A stretch of DNA of 44,898 nucleotides. Source: Thaumasiovibrio sp043421945 (GTDB taxonomy: Bacteria; Pseudomonadota; Gammaproteobacteria; Enterobacterales; Vibrionaceae). Location of the stretch: assembly GCA_043421945.1 (NCBI GenBank), contig JBHOGO010000031.1, positions 1 to 44,898 of the forward strand, read 5' to 3'. Made by a program: the position numbers and the translations under genes. This document shows positions 1 to 8,513 of this stretch, piece after piece. Each line of letters starts with the position of its first letter. Positions within the stretch are counted from its first letter, which is position 1. Below the pieces are notes generated by a model. The model did no database searches and had not been told where the DNA came from. It saw only the letters and a program-made list of their open reading frames with translations.

Positions 1-1
1 T

Positions 2-112
2 GGGTTCATGCTAAATCTTCTGGGTGGACTGATCGCTTATTGTTTAAAACCAGAGAAGCCATCACTTAACATCACAAACACAGAAAAATCAGGATTGATG
101 GCGATGGCTTAA
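2..112 (+). mobile_element. C-terminal end of an insertion-sequence transposase (IS982-like), cut by the window edge
   Basis: An open frame enters from the left edge and stops at TAA 110-112. Its last 36 residues include GGLIAYCLKPEKPSL, which resembles the closing segment of IS982-family transposases as I remember it. The catalytic part lies outside the window, so family and intactness cannot be judged. It sits directly upstream of the polysaccharide genes, a usual place for insertion sequences at exchanged sugar loci. The residue match is seen; the family name is recall, not a search result. Confidence 0.45.
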
Positions 113-324
113 ACCGATCTCAGGTTAAGTAGAGTTGATGTATGAGTAGCTTGATGTCAGATATTGAAAAAATGCATGACATATCCGAGAGGATAATTTG
201 TGATGGCTGCTGTCTTCTTGAGTATACTCTGAGCTTTGGTATAGCGAGGATGTTAATTTGATTACTGTAATAGATTTTGCTACTAAAAAACTGTAATTAG
301 AAGAATTAAATATAGAGAATTGTT
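113..324. other. Non-coding gap between transposase tail and wzx
   Basis: AT-rich, with no convincing gene. The right end of the insertion sequence should fall in the first tens of bases, but its partner end is outside the window, so no inverted repeat can be paired. A 39-codon ORF at 142-261 has only a weak ribosome site and no recognisable content. No ops/JUMPstart element (GGCGGTAG-like) is visible here; if the locus has one it lies further upstream. Confidence 0.4.
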
Positions 325-1569
325 TTGAATCTACTTAAAAATGGAAGTGTTTATTTAGTTAGTAACATCACTAATGCCTCGATACCTTTTTTGTTACTTC
401 CATTCTTAACAAGAGTATTGACGCAAGAAGAGTATGGCCAAATTGCGATGTTTCAGACATTAGTTACACTCCTTACTGCATTCGTTGGTGTGAATAGCAA
501 TGCTGCTGCGAATCGTAAGTATTTTGATGATGCTACTGAGGATGAGATAAAACACTATAATGGAGATTGCCTGTTTGTACTCATTACATCTTCTATCTTC
601 GTCTTTTGCGCTTTAGCTTTATTGTCTAGTTCTATCACTAATATACTATCAATCCCTACGGAGTGGCTATTTCTTGCTCTCATGTCTTCAGTCGCAATTT
701 TTGTTATTCAGTTTAGGCTTGGCCAATATCAAATCAGAGGGCTTGCTAAGGGATTTGGTATCATACAAGTATCGCAAAGCGCCTTGAATGTAGTGTTATC
801 TTTTACATTTATATCATTTCTGTCATTCGGTTCTTTAGGGCGAGTTTGGGCTTTAGTTTTCTCATCTATTCTTATCTCTATATTATGTATTATCTTGTTG
901 TTTAAGGATGGAATAGTTACTTTTCACAAGCCAAAATATATTAAGTCAATTTTGAGGTTCGGAGTGCCATTAATAATGCATATCCTAGGGTTCTTTTTGA
1001 TTAATGTTTTTGATAGAGTTTTAATTAATAAGTATATGGGTGTGGATTTCGCAGGAATCTATATGGTTGCTGTACAGTTAAGTTTAGGTCTAAGTATCAT
1101 TTTTGATGGTGTGAATAAGGCTTACTCACCATGGTTATTTGATAAGTTAAAGTTAAATAAACACCATCAACTAAAATCAATTGTAAAGGGAACATACCTA
1201 TATATCTCCGTTTGGTTAGTAATAGGTTTGCTTTCTTTCCTAGTCGGCCCTGTTGTGACAAAATTTATTGCTGGGGAATCATACTCAAAAGCTGGTGATA
1301 TCATTGGTATTTTATGTTTAGGTCAGGTATTTTCTGGTTTATATTTAATGATATCTAACTTTGTTATTTATGCAAAAAAAACAATGGTCTTGTCTTCAAT
1401 TACAGTAACTATTGGATTACTTAATGTTATTTTATTGGTGATGCTTGTTCCGACGTTGGGTTTGCAAGGCGCAGCAATTTCTTTTTTGATTTCTAAGTTT
1501 TTTCAGTTTCTAATTACATGGATTGCAGCAGCTAAGATACAACCAATGCCGTGGTTTGCAGTTAGGTAA
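325..1569 (+). CDS. wzx: O-antigen/capsule repeat-unit flippase (Wzx-like)
   Basis: A 414-residue, almost entirely hydrophobic protein with about 12 predicted membrane helices, the usual size and pattern of polysaccharide-transporter (MOP/Wzx) flippases. These move undecaprenyl-PP-linked repeat units across the inner membrane. The N-terminal region, with PFLTRVLTQEEYGQIAMF at about residues 27-44, is typical of the family. The start is TTG at 325, chosen because the family begins right there (MNLLKNGSVYLVSN) and no ATG lies nearby; the ribosome site is weak. It is the first gene after the transposase tail and is AT-rich, as Wzx genes commonly are. Flippases are too divergent to infer the substrate. 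The class is secure, the Wzx role is inferred from context. Confidence 0.85.
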   Translation: MNLLKNGSVYLVSNITNASIPFLLLPFLTRVLTQEEYGQIAMFQTLVTLLTAFVGVNSNAAANRKYFDDATEDEIKHYNGDCLFVLITSSIFVFCALALLSSSITNILSIPTEWLFLALMSSVAIFVIQFRLGQYQIRGLAKGFGIIQVSQSALNVVLSFTFISFLSFGSLGRVWALVFSSILISILCIILLFKDGIVTFHKPKYIKSILRFGVPLIMHILGFFLINVFDRVLINKYMGVDFAGIYMVAVQLSLGLSIIFDGVNKAYSPWLFDKLKLNKHHQLKSIVKGTYLYISVWLVIGLLSFLVGPVVTKFIAGESYSKAGDIIGILCLGQVFSGLYLMISNFVIYAKKTMVLSSITVTIGLLNVILLVMLVPTLGLQGAAISFLISKFFQFLITWIAAAKIQPMPWFAVR

Positions 1570-1643
1570 TAATTGGCACATGGTATTTATTTAGGCTATG
1601 GACAATAAAAATAGATAATGTCTATTTAATCGAGGTGTTAAAT

Positions 1644-2699
1644 ATGTTGAAATTCGCTTTACTGGGTTGCGGTCGGATCGCAAAAAGACACTCGGAGCTC
1701 TTAGGTAATGGTCAGATTGAGAATGCAGGGCTTGTTGCTGTTTGCGATGTGGTCGAAGAAAAAGCAAAAATGATCGGCGAAAAGTTTGGAGTGCCATACT
1801 TCGTTGATATGGATGAAATGCTAAAAAGCGTGGATATCGATGTCGTATCTGTACTAACAGAGAGTGGTAATCACTCGAAGCATGTTATCGAAGTTGCAAA
1901 ATATAAAAAACATGTGGTCGTTGAGAAGCCTATGGCCATCACATTAGATGACGCTGATGCAATGATTAAGGCATGTGATGAAGCTGGAGTTAGACTCTTC
2001 GTTGTCAAGCAGAATCGTTTCAATGTGCCTGTAGTGAAAACTCGTGAAGCTTTAGTTAATGGCCGCTTTGGGAAAATGGTGCTTGGTACAGTGAGAGTAC
2101 GCTGGTGTCGCCCACAAGCCTATTATGATCAAGACCCTTGGCGTGGGACGTGGGCATTAGATGGGGGAGTACTCACCAATCAAGCTAGTCATCACGTGGA
2201 TTTGTTAGAATGGATGATGGGCGAGGTTGAAAGTGTTTATGCGATGAGTACTACAGCATTGGTTAATATTGAGGCTGAAGATACTGCAATCGTTAATTTG
2301 CGGTTTAAGAATGGTGCTCTTGGTATTATTGAGGCTACAACAGCAGTTCGACCAAAAGATCTAGAAGGTTCATTATCAATTTTAGGTGAAACAGGAACTG
2401 TTGAAGTTGGTGGATTTGCTGTTAATCAAATGAAGGCATGGAACTTTTCAGAAGAATTGCCTGGTGATGAAGACGTCATGGATAAATACTCAGTGAATCC
2501 ACCCAACGTATATGGCTTTGGGCACCAAGCTTATTATGAGCATGTAGTTTACTCTATTCTTAACAATAAAAAACATTTAGTGGACGGCCTAGAAGGGCGG
2601 AAAAGTTTGGAGCTCATTAATGCAATCTATGAATCAATCGAAACAAAAAAAGAAGTTTATTTGCGCTTCAAGCCAAAGCATTGTCGTTTAGGTCAATAA
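1644..2699 (+). CDS. wbpB: UDP-GlcNAcA 3-dehydrogenase, Gfo/Idh/MocA family (WbpB/WlbA-like)
   Basis: Gfo/Idh/MocA oxidoreductase of about 351 residues. The Rossmann motif ALLGCGRIAKRH is at the N-terminus, and the family EKP motif (VVVEKPMAIT) follows near residue 95. In the WbpB/WlbA branch the enzyme oxidises C3 of UDP-GlcNAc uronic acid, the first of the steps that add a second acetamido group. The start is set at ATG 1644 because GAGG at 1632-1635 is well spaced from it; a GTG at 1635 lies in the same frame but overlaps that ribosome site. WbpD- and WbpE-like genes follow directly, which supports the assignment. The partner enzyme WbpA (UDP-GlcNAc 6-dehydrogenase) is not in the window. 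Confidence 0.88.
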   Translation: MLKFALLGCGRIAKRHSELLGNGQIENAGLVAVCDVVEEKAKMIGEKFGVPYFVDMDEMLKSVDIDVVSVLTESGNHSKHVIEVAKYKKHVVVEKPMAITLDDADAMIKACDEAGVRLFVVKQNRFNVPVVKTREALVNGRFGKMVLGTVRVRWCRPQAYYDQDPWRGTWALDGGVLTNQASHHVDLLEWMMGEVESVYAMSTTALVNIEAEDTAIVNLRFKNGALGIIEATTAVRPKDLEGSLSILGETGTVEVGGFAVNQMKAWNFSEELPGDEDVMDKYSVNPPNVYGFGHQAYYEHVVYSILNNKKHLVDGLEGRKSLELINAIYESIETKKEVYLRFKPKHCRLGQ

Positions 2700-2701
2700 A
2701 G

Positions 2702-3181
2702 ATGTTTCAGCCTAACCTTAAAGTCGTAGCAATAAATGATGATGTGGCATTTGGGGAAAATGTTACTGTGGTTGAGCCTGTCAACCTTTACGGTTGTGTT
2801 ATAGGTCAGGATTCATTCATTGGCCCATTTGTTGAAATACAAAAAGATGTAGTTATTGGTCAAAGAACTCGTATTCAGTCCCACACTTTTATTTGTGAAC
2901 TCGTATCTATTGGGAATGATTGCTTTATAGGCCATGGAGTTATGTTTATTAATGACTTGTTCTCTAATGGTGGACCAGCCAGAGGCAACACATCTCTTTG
3001 GAAAAGCACTAATATTGGTCATGAAGTGTCTATAGGCAGTAATGCGACAATTTTACCAGTAAGTATTTGTAGCCATGTTGTTATTGGGGCTGGATCTGTC
3101 GTGTCTAAAAATATTACAGAGCCGGGCATTTATGCTGGTTCTCCAGCAAGAAAAATAAGAGGTTTAGAGTCAGATGATTAA
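2702..3181 (+). CDS. wbpD: UDP-GlcNAc3NA 3-N-acetyltransferase, left-handed beta-helix (WbpD/WlbB-like)
   Basis: Hexapeptide-repeat acyltransferase of about 159 residues, rich in [VI]-G-x-x-[CST]-x-I type turns (for example VIGQDSFIGPFVEIQ and SIGNDCFIGHGVMF), giving a left-handed beta-helix. WbpD/WlbB uses acetyl-CoA to acetylate the 3-amino group made by the aminotransferase. The start is ATG 2702, three bases after the wbpB stop. An upstream in-frame TTG at 2681 has no ribosome site and would overlap wbpB. The gene overlaps wbpE by 8 bases, so the two are probably translationally coupled. The length fits the small WbpD type; the acetyltransferase class is certain and the exact sugar is inferred from its neighbours. 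Confidence 0.88.
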   Translation: MFQPNLKVVAINDDVAFGENVTVVEPVNLYGCVIGQDSFIGPFVEIQKDVVIGQRTRIQSHTFICELVSIGNDCFIGHGVMFINDLFSNGGPARGNTSLWKSTNIGHEVSIGSNATILPVSICSHVVIGAGSVVSKNITEPGIYAGSPARKIRGLESDD

Positions 3182-4277
3182 ATTCTTGGACCTAGCATCA
3201 CAATACCAATCAATTAAGCCTGAGATTGATCGTGTTATTCAAGGTGTTATTGAAAAAAGCGCTTTTATCGGTGGCGAATATGTAAGCAAGTTTGAGCAAG
3301 AGTTTTCTGTATATTGCTCAGCTATGTATTGTATTGGTGTTGGAAATGGCACTGATGCAATTGAAATAGCTATTGAATCTTTAGACCTTCCAAAAGGCTC
3401 TGAAATTATTGTCCCTGCTAACTCATTTATTGCAAGCTCAGAAGCCGTAACACGTCAAGGTCATCATGTCGTATTTGCTGATTGTGAGCCTGGCTCGTAC
3501 ACTTTATCAATTGAAGATGTTAAGGCGCGGATAACATCAAAGACTAAGGCTATCATTGCTGTTCATCTTTATGGTCACCCGTGTGATATGGATGCACTTT
3601 CTGAAATCGCAAAGCTACATGATTTATATGTAATAGAAGATTGTGCTCAGTCACATGGAGCTGAGTATAAAGGAAGGCGAGTTGGTTCGATTGGTGATGT
3701 TGCTACATTTAGTTTTTATCCCGGAAAAAATCTTGGTGGATATGGCGATGGTGGTGCTATAACGACTAATAACAGCTATGTTGCTAAAAAGGCTCGTATG
3801 ATAGCTAACCATGGTAGAATTGCAAAGTATGACCATGAGTTTGAAGGTAGAAACTCGAGGTTAGATGCTCTGCAAGCCGCAATTCTATCAGTGAAATTGA
3901 AGCATCTCCCTGATTGGACTGAGAAACGGATCGCTGCTGCTGATTTCTATCTGGAGCATTTGAAAGGTATTGGGGATATTGTCCTTCCCAAACGTGAAAA
4001 TTGGGCTAAGCAAGTTTATCACTTGTTTGTTATTCGTACTCAGCGACGCAATAATTTAGCTGATTACCTTGCAGATAAAGGTATTCAAACAGGCGCTCAT
4101 TACCCGATTGCGTTACCCAAGTTAGCCGCTTATGAATACACGAACCAAGGCAGTGAAGGGATGTTCGCGAATGAGTCAGACCACACATTACTTAGCTTGC
4201 CTATCGGTGAGCATCTTTCTACCGAAGAACTGAAACAAGTTGTTAGCGTAATAGAAGAGTTCTTCTGTAAAGACTAG
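3174..4277 (+). CDS. wbpE: UDP-3-keto-GlcNAcA aminotransferase, DegT/DnrJ/EryC1 family (WbpE/WlbC-like)
   Basis: PLP-dependent sugar aminotransferase of 367 residues. The Schiff-base lysine is in PGKNLGGYGDGG (Lys185 by my count), and the PLP phosphate and ring motifs GNGTDAIEIA and EDCAQSHGA are present. It transfers an amino group to C3 of the keto sugar made by the WbpB-type dehydrogenase; the WbpD-type enzyme then acetylates it, giving UDP-2,3-diacetamido-2,3-dideoxy-glucuronic acid. The start ATG 3174 overlaps the end of wbpD. No 2-epimerase of the WbpI type is adjacent, so the product may stay in the gluco form, unless such a gene is upstream. Confidence 0.9.
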   Translation: MIKFLDLASQYQSIKPEIDRVIQGVIEKSAFIGGEYVSKFEQEFSVYCSAMYCIGVGNGTDAIEIAIESLDLPKGSEIIVPANSFIASSEAVTRQGHHVVFADCEPGSYTLSIEDVKARITSKTKAIIAVHLYGHPCDMDALSEIAKLHDLYVIEDCAQSHGAEYKGRRVGSIGDVATFSFYPGKNLGGYGDGGAITTNNSYVAKKARMIANHGRIAKYDHEFEGRNSRLDALQAAILSVKLKHLPDWTEKRIAAADFYLEHLKGIGDIVLPKRENWAKQVYHLFVIRTQRRNNLADYLADKGIQTGAHYPIALPKLAAYEYTNQGSEGMFANESDHTLLSLPIGEHLSTEELKQVVSVIEEFFCKD

Positions 4278-4428
4278 AGACTAATGTCCCAGTGATTAAT
4301 AGTCGATATTGATTTTAAGTAAGCTGTATTCTTTTCTCAGCAAAATAGAATTTAGTGGGTGAGTGCGTAATGTTTGATTGGACAGTTTACGCATTATATA
4401 TTAATTGAATGTTAACCGTAGCGAAGGT

Positions 4429-6315
4429 ATGAAATTTAGATCTGATATCAATGGATTAAGAGCACTTGCTGTTATTGGTGTAGTACTATTTCACTTTAGT
4501 CCTACTACCGTTCCAGGAGGTTTTGCTGGTGTTGATGTTTTTTTTGTCATATCTGGCTTCTTAATGGCATCTATCATTTTTCGTAAAATTGATTCAGAGG
4601 AGTTTTCCCTGATTCAATTTTACGCAGATCGAGCCGTAAGAATTATTCCTGCACTAGCGGTACTTTGTTGCTTTCTTTTGATTTTTGGATGGTTATACCT
4701 TTCACCTGTCGATTTTAAAGTGTTAAGCAGGCAAGTTGCAAGCAGCCTTGGATTTATATCTAATGTTGTTTTTTGGAGAGAGTCAGGATATTTCGATGAA
4801 ATATCAAATAGCAAATGGTTATTGCATACTTGGTCATTGTCTGTTGAATGGCAGTTTTATCTGATTTTCCCTATTGTTGTTACATTTCTAAGTAGAGTGA
4901 TGACAAAGAATATTATAAGGCTAGTAATTAGTGTCTTAACTATAGCAAGCTTTTTCTATTCGTTATTAAATAGTTATTCAAACCCAAGTCAGTCATACTT
5001 TTTATTACCAAGCCGAATTTGGGAAATGTTATTAGGAGCGATGGTCTACCTCTATCCTATTAAAATAAATAATTCTAGATGTAAACAAGTTATGCAATGG
5101 CTTGGGATTTTCCTTATTCTTATTTCTTACCTATATGTGTCCAAGGATGATCCGTGGCCCGGTCATTTAGCTTTACTTCCAGCATTAGGTACGAGTTTTG
5201 TACTTCTTGTTAATTACCAAACTAATAGTATTGCTAATACTAAATTTTTGAAGTATATAGGGTTATGGTCATACTCTCTCTACCTGTGGCATTGGCCAGT
5301 AGTTGTATTGGGTTACCACTACGAAGTTTCTCATTGGATATGGGTTGGAATACCGCTTTCGATGATACTTGGGTGCATTAGCTATTACAGTATTGAAAGT
5401 AGAAACGTACTTAGGCTATCTTCCATTAATATTAAAAGTTTGCTTTTATTCAAACCGTTATGGATGGTTATATTAGTCTCTTTCTCTGCCTTATTTGTTT
5501 ATGTCAATGACGGGCTAATTAAGTTAGCACCTGCTCAATACCAGTCTTTGGTTAAGACTGCATCTTATAGCCCATATAGACATAAGTGTCATGTTAGTGA
5601 GTATATCAACCCTGAAGATGCCTGTGAATACTTTGGGGCTAATGTTGATTGGGCTGTATTAGGTGATAGTCATGCGACAGAGATAGCTTATGCATTAGCA
5701 GAGAAATTACAGGTAAACGATGTTGGTATCAAACATTTTAGTTTCTCTAACTGTAAGCCATCTTACGGAAAAGATGATGATTTTAGCTATTGTTCCAGAT
5801 GGTATAATGATGTAGTTGATTATGTCATTAATGATGAAGGTATCTCTAATGTCGTTGTAAATCATTATTTTACTCATTGGCTTGTTGGCAGCTCTGGCAT
5901 TGTTACAGAGGAAACGAGTATAATCTTAGAGGTGATTGATAAGTTGATATATCAGATGGCAGAGAAAAAAGAAAATGTAATCATTTTTTATCCAATACCT
6001 GAACTCGAAAAAGATATATTTAAGTTATTCGATTATAATCTTACTTCAAGTTCTTATATGAATAATATATTTTCAGTCGACTTAGTTGATTACTTAACAC
6101 GAAATTCTGCTATAATTGAACATTTTGACAATAGCCTCTATCCCCAAAACGTACGCTTTGTAAACCCTAGAGAAGCATATTGTGATGAAAATAAATGTTA
6201 TGCTGTAAAAGATGGAAAAGCTCTTTATTTTGATCTTCATCATCCATCAGTAGCTGGTGCTGAAAAACTTGTCAGCCTTATTGATGATATCCCTCATTTA
6301 GTAACAGATGAATAG
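4429..6315 (+). CDS. Acyltransferase-3 / SGNH fusion, polysaccharide O-acetyltransferase (OafA-like)
   Basis: Integral-membrane O-acyltransferase. The N-terminal acyltransferase-3 domain starts with RSDINGLRALAVIGVVLFHF (family His in FHF), followed by GGFAGVDVFFVISGFLM and about 10 membrane helices to roughly residue 365. The C-terminal extracytoplasmic SGNH domain has block I GDSHATE and a terminal D-x-x-H (FDLHHPS). Such two-domain proteins pass acetyl groups across the membrane onto O-antigen sugars. ATG 4429 matches where the family begins, but GAAGG lies only 1 base before it. An in-frame TTG at 4405 without a ribosome site is the alternative. The gene is very AT-rich. Confidence 0.88.
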   Translation: MKFRSDINGLRALAVIGVVLFHFSPTTVPGGFAGVDVFFVISGFLMASIIFRKIDSEEFSLIQFYADRAVRIIPALAVLCCFLLIFGWLYLSPVDFKVLSRQVASSLGFISNVVFWRESGYFDEISNSKWLLHTWSLSVEWQFYLIFPIVVTFLSRVMTKNIIRLVISVLTIASFFYSLLNSYSNPSQSYFLLPSRIWEMLLGAMVYLYPIKINNSRCKQVMQWLGIFLILISYLYVSKDDPWPGHLALLPALGTSFVLLVNYQTNSIANTKFLKYIGLWSYSLYLWHWPVVVLGYHYEVSHWIWVGIPLSMILGCISYYSIESRNVLRLSSINIKSLLLFKPLWMVILVSFSALFVYVNDGLIKLAPAQYQSLVKTASYSPYRHKCHVSEYINPEDACEYFGANVDWAVLGDSHATEIAYALAEKLQVNDVGIKHFSFSNCKPSYGKDDDFSYCSRWYNDVVDYVINDEGISNVVVNHYFTHWLVGSSGIVTEETSIILEVIDKLIYQMAEKKENVIIFYPIPELEKDIFKLFDYNLTSSSYMNNIFSVDLVDYLTRNSAIIEHFDNSLYPQNVRFVNPREAYCDENKCYAVKDGKALYFDLHHPSVAGAEKLVSLIDDIPHLVTDE

Positions 6316-6417
6316 AAATTATTAATAATATTTGTGGTGAATCTGTAAATATAGTTCAGGTAGTAAATTTATACACCATGAGTTTCTAATTATATATATT
6401 AGCGTAAAGGATCTGTT

Positions 6418-7248
6418 TTGAATAAAAATGATTTATCACTGATCATCGTTTCCTGTGCCTCTTATAAAGATGTTCTTGAAGTTCTAGTCAAAAAGTTAGA
6501 AGAAATATCTTTTTTTGATATTGATTTCAATAAGGTTTTTCTTGCCACGGATAATGAAGCCGATTTTAACTACAAAGAGTTAAATATCGATCATGTTGTG
6601 ACAGGAGTTGGTTGGGGGGAGCGGGTAAGAAATGCACTTAAGTTAGCAGAAACTGAGAGGTGTTTGATAGTTTTAGATGACTATATTCCGACTTCCGCCG
6701 TGAAAGTTGATGCTCTTGAAAAAATAGTTAATGCAGACCAGAACTTTGATTGTGTTTACTTATCCTCAGTTTTTAAGCCAACAAATGGAGCTGAAGTTAG
6801 CTTTATTGATGGCTTTATGCAGATCCCTGATAATACTCTATATCGTGTAAATTCGACGGTAGGGATTTGGAAAACTAAATCTCTGTTGCAAGTGCTTTCT
6901 GATCAGGACTCACCTTGGGAGTGGGAAGCTTTTGCTGGGTTAGGTAAGTCTTCGCACGAAATGAAGTTCGCAGCACCAGCTGAAGAGCAATTTCAAGTTT
7001 ACCCTTATAGTTATATGACTGGTGGTGCTGTATATAGAGGGAGTTGGGTATATGATGCCTTAATTAATTCTGGCTTTGATGATGATTTTATTAGTGATTT
7101 ATCAGGTCGAAGTGTAATTAAGACGCTATCAGCTTCTAAGCGTAGTCTCTCTTGGAAAATCGCATTTCTCAAAAGTGGCTATCATATGGTAGGGGTGAGT
7201 TTTTTAAAATTCATCTACCGTTCGCTAATTATTAAATTGAGTAAGTAA
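6418..7248 (+). CDS. Putative glycosyltransferase of the DDY type in polysaccharide loci
   Basis: A 276-residue protein starting at TTG 6418, which has AAAGGA correctly spaced before it (6405-6410). The N-terminus SLIIVSCASYKDVLEVL looks like the first strand and helix of a GT-A fold. LIVLDDYIP at about residues 80-88 carries the acidic DDY pattern seen in a poorly characterised group of proteins from capsule and O-antigen loci. Later the same group shows a ...LYRVN...IWKT... stretch and a PWEWE motif near residue 165, both present here. The likely role is transfer of one sugar to the lipid-linked repeat unit. Donor and acceptor cannot be read from the sequence, and I did not identify a named family. 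Confidence 0.6.
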   Translation: MNKNDLSLIIVSCASYKDVLEVLVKKLEEISFFDIDFNKVFLATDNEADFNYKELNIDHVVTGVGWGERVRNALKLAETERCLIVLDDYIPTSAVKVDALEKIVNADQNFDCVYLSSVFKPTNGAEVSFIDGFMQIPDNTLYRVNSTVGIWKTKSLLQVLSDQDSPWEWEAFAGLGKSSHEMKFAAPAEEQFQVYPYSYMTGGAVYRGSWVYDALINSGFDDDFISDLSGRSVIKTLSASKRSLSWKIAFLKSGYHMVGVSFLKFIYRSLIIKLSK

Positions 7249-7249
7249 C

Positions 7250-8404
7250 TTGAATAGTAGTGTTTTTGTGATTGCTCCGGGTCACGATGAACTTGATCAT
7301 CGAGTCAAGCGTTCGTTTGAAAAAATTAGAGAAACTGGCATTAAGTCAGTGCTTTATTTAGAGGAGAATAGAGTTACTTCAGGGTTTTTAAATAACTCTG
7401 AAATTAAAAGTTACGATTCTGTGTCGCTTCTAGAATTAGTAATGCTCAATAAATCTCTGCTATCCCATAGACTATTTAAACACATGGATGGTTTTGATTT
7501 TGTTTATATTCATGACTCTGGTTTGTATGGGGTGTTTTTAATTAGATATATCAACAAGTACTTTCCAGAGAAGAAAGTGGTTTTTGATTATCATGATTAC
7601 ATTGATTGGGAAATACTTCATCATATAGGTAAGTTTATTTCAGTGCCCTTTATGAAGAAAGCTGCTTTGAAATTATTTCTTTCTATTTTTAATATGCTTG
7701 TTTTATCTCATTTGAAAGTAGATTACTTGATTGGTATTTCTGAAGGACAAGTTGCTAACCTAAAAGCACGTCTGTCAGATAATACACTTCTTTCTTCATT
7801 AGCTATACCAAACACAAGAAAATTAGAAGAAAGTAACTTTGAGCCAAATGTCGATTCCAATGATTGTAGCTTCTTATGGGTTGGTAATCTTGGAGCAAAC
7901 AGGTCTGCAGAAAAGATACATTCTTTCATCGATTTATACTTGAAATCTCATCCTCTTGTTAACCTTGAACCTATCGTTATTGGTAAGGTGTGGGGAAGTG
8001 GGGATAGCCTCATTGAAAGTTTCAATTATTTAGGTAGTTATAGCTCTGACAGGGATATTATAGAGAGGCTTCCCGAAGGTAAGCATATCGGTATGTTTTT
8101 TGGGTGGGAAGATGAATACAAATTGGGCATAAATAAAATTGGGTCACCAAATAAAGTTTATTCTTACATTAATTTAGGTATACCATTTTTAATACCTTCA
8201 TCTTTGAAGAATATTATTGATGAATGTGTTATTGATGATAGTTTCGTTTTCTCTAGTGACGAAGACTTTATCATTAAAGCCAATCTTATTTTCAGTGACT
8301 ACACACATTATTGTGGCAAGGTTAGAAAGTTGAAAGATTTGGTGTCGTGGGATGACACTGTGTCCCATTTATTGTCAAAATTCTACCTAGAGTATATCTC
8401 GTGA
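7250..8404 (+). CDS. GT-B fold glycosyltransferase (GT4-like)
   Basis: A 384-residue protein without membrane helices. The N-terminal half (VFVIAPGHDELDHRVKRSF..., FDYHDYIDWE) fits the acceptor domain of GT4-like enzymes. The C-terminal half has the donor-domain entry SFLWVGNLGANRSAEK and the region GSPNKVYSYINLGIPFLIPSS, equivalent to the nucleotide-sugar site before the conserved Glu region of GT4 enzymes. Its start is TTG 7250, one base after the stop of the previous gene, so the pair is probably coupled. It should add one sugar to the repeat unit at the cytoplasmic face; the linkage is unknown. AT-rich like its neighbours. Confidence 0.75.
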   Translation: MNSSVFVIAPGHDELDHRVKRSFEKIRETGIKSVLYLEENRVTSGFLNNSEIKSYDSVSLLELVMLNKSLLSHRLFKHMDGFDFVYIHDSGLYGVFLIRYINKYFPEKKVVFDYHDYIDWEILHHIGKFISVPFMKKAALKLFLSIFNMLVLSHLKVDYLIGISEGQVANLKARLSDNTLLSSLAIPNTRKLEESNFEPNVDSNDCSFLWVGNLGANRSAEKIHSFIDLYLKSHPLVNLEPIVIGKVWGSGDSLIESFNYLGSYSSDRDIIERLPEGKHIGMFFGWEDEYKLGINKIGSPNKVYSYINLGIPFLIPSSLKNIIDECVIDDSFVFSSDEDFIIKANLIFSDYTHYCGKVRKLKDLVSWDDTVSHLLSKFYLEYIS

Positions 8405-8513
8405 TATGGGTTGTTTTATTTAACATTTAATTCATTATTAGTCGGGTTGTTTTAAATGTTGAAAGTTATATGGCAATAATTTTATTTGTTGTCTAATGTT
8501 GAGGTTGGGTATT

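Noticed and set aside
142..261. 39-codon ORF upstream of wzx
   Set aside because: Weak ribosome site, no recognisable content and in likely IS-flanking DNA.
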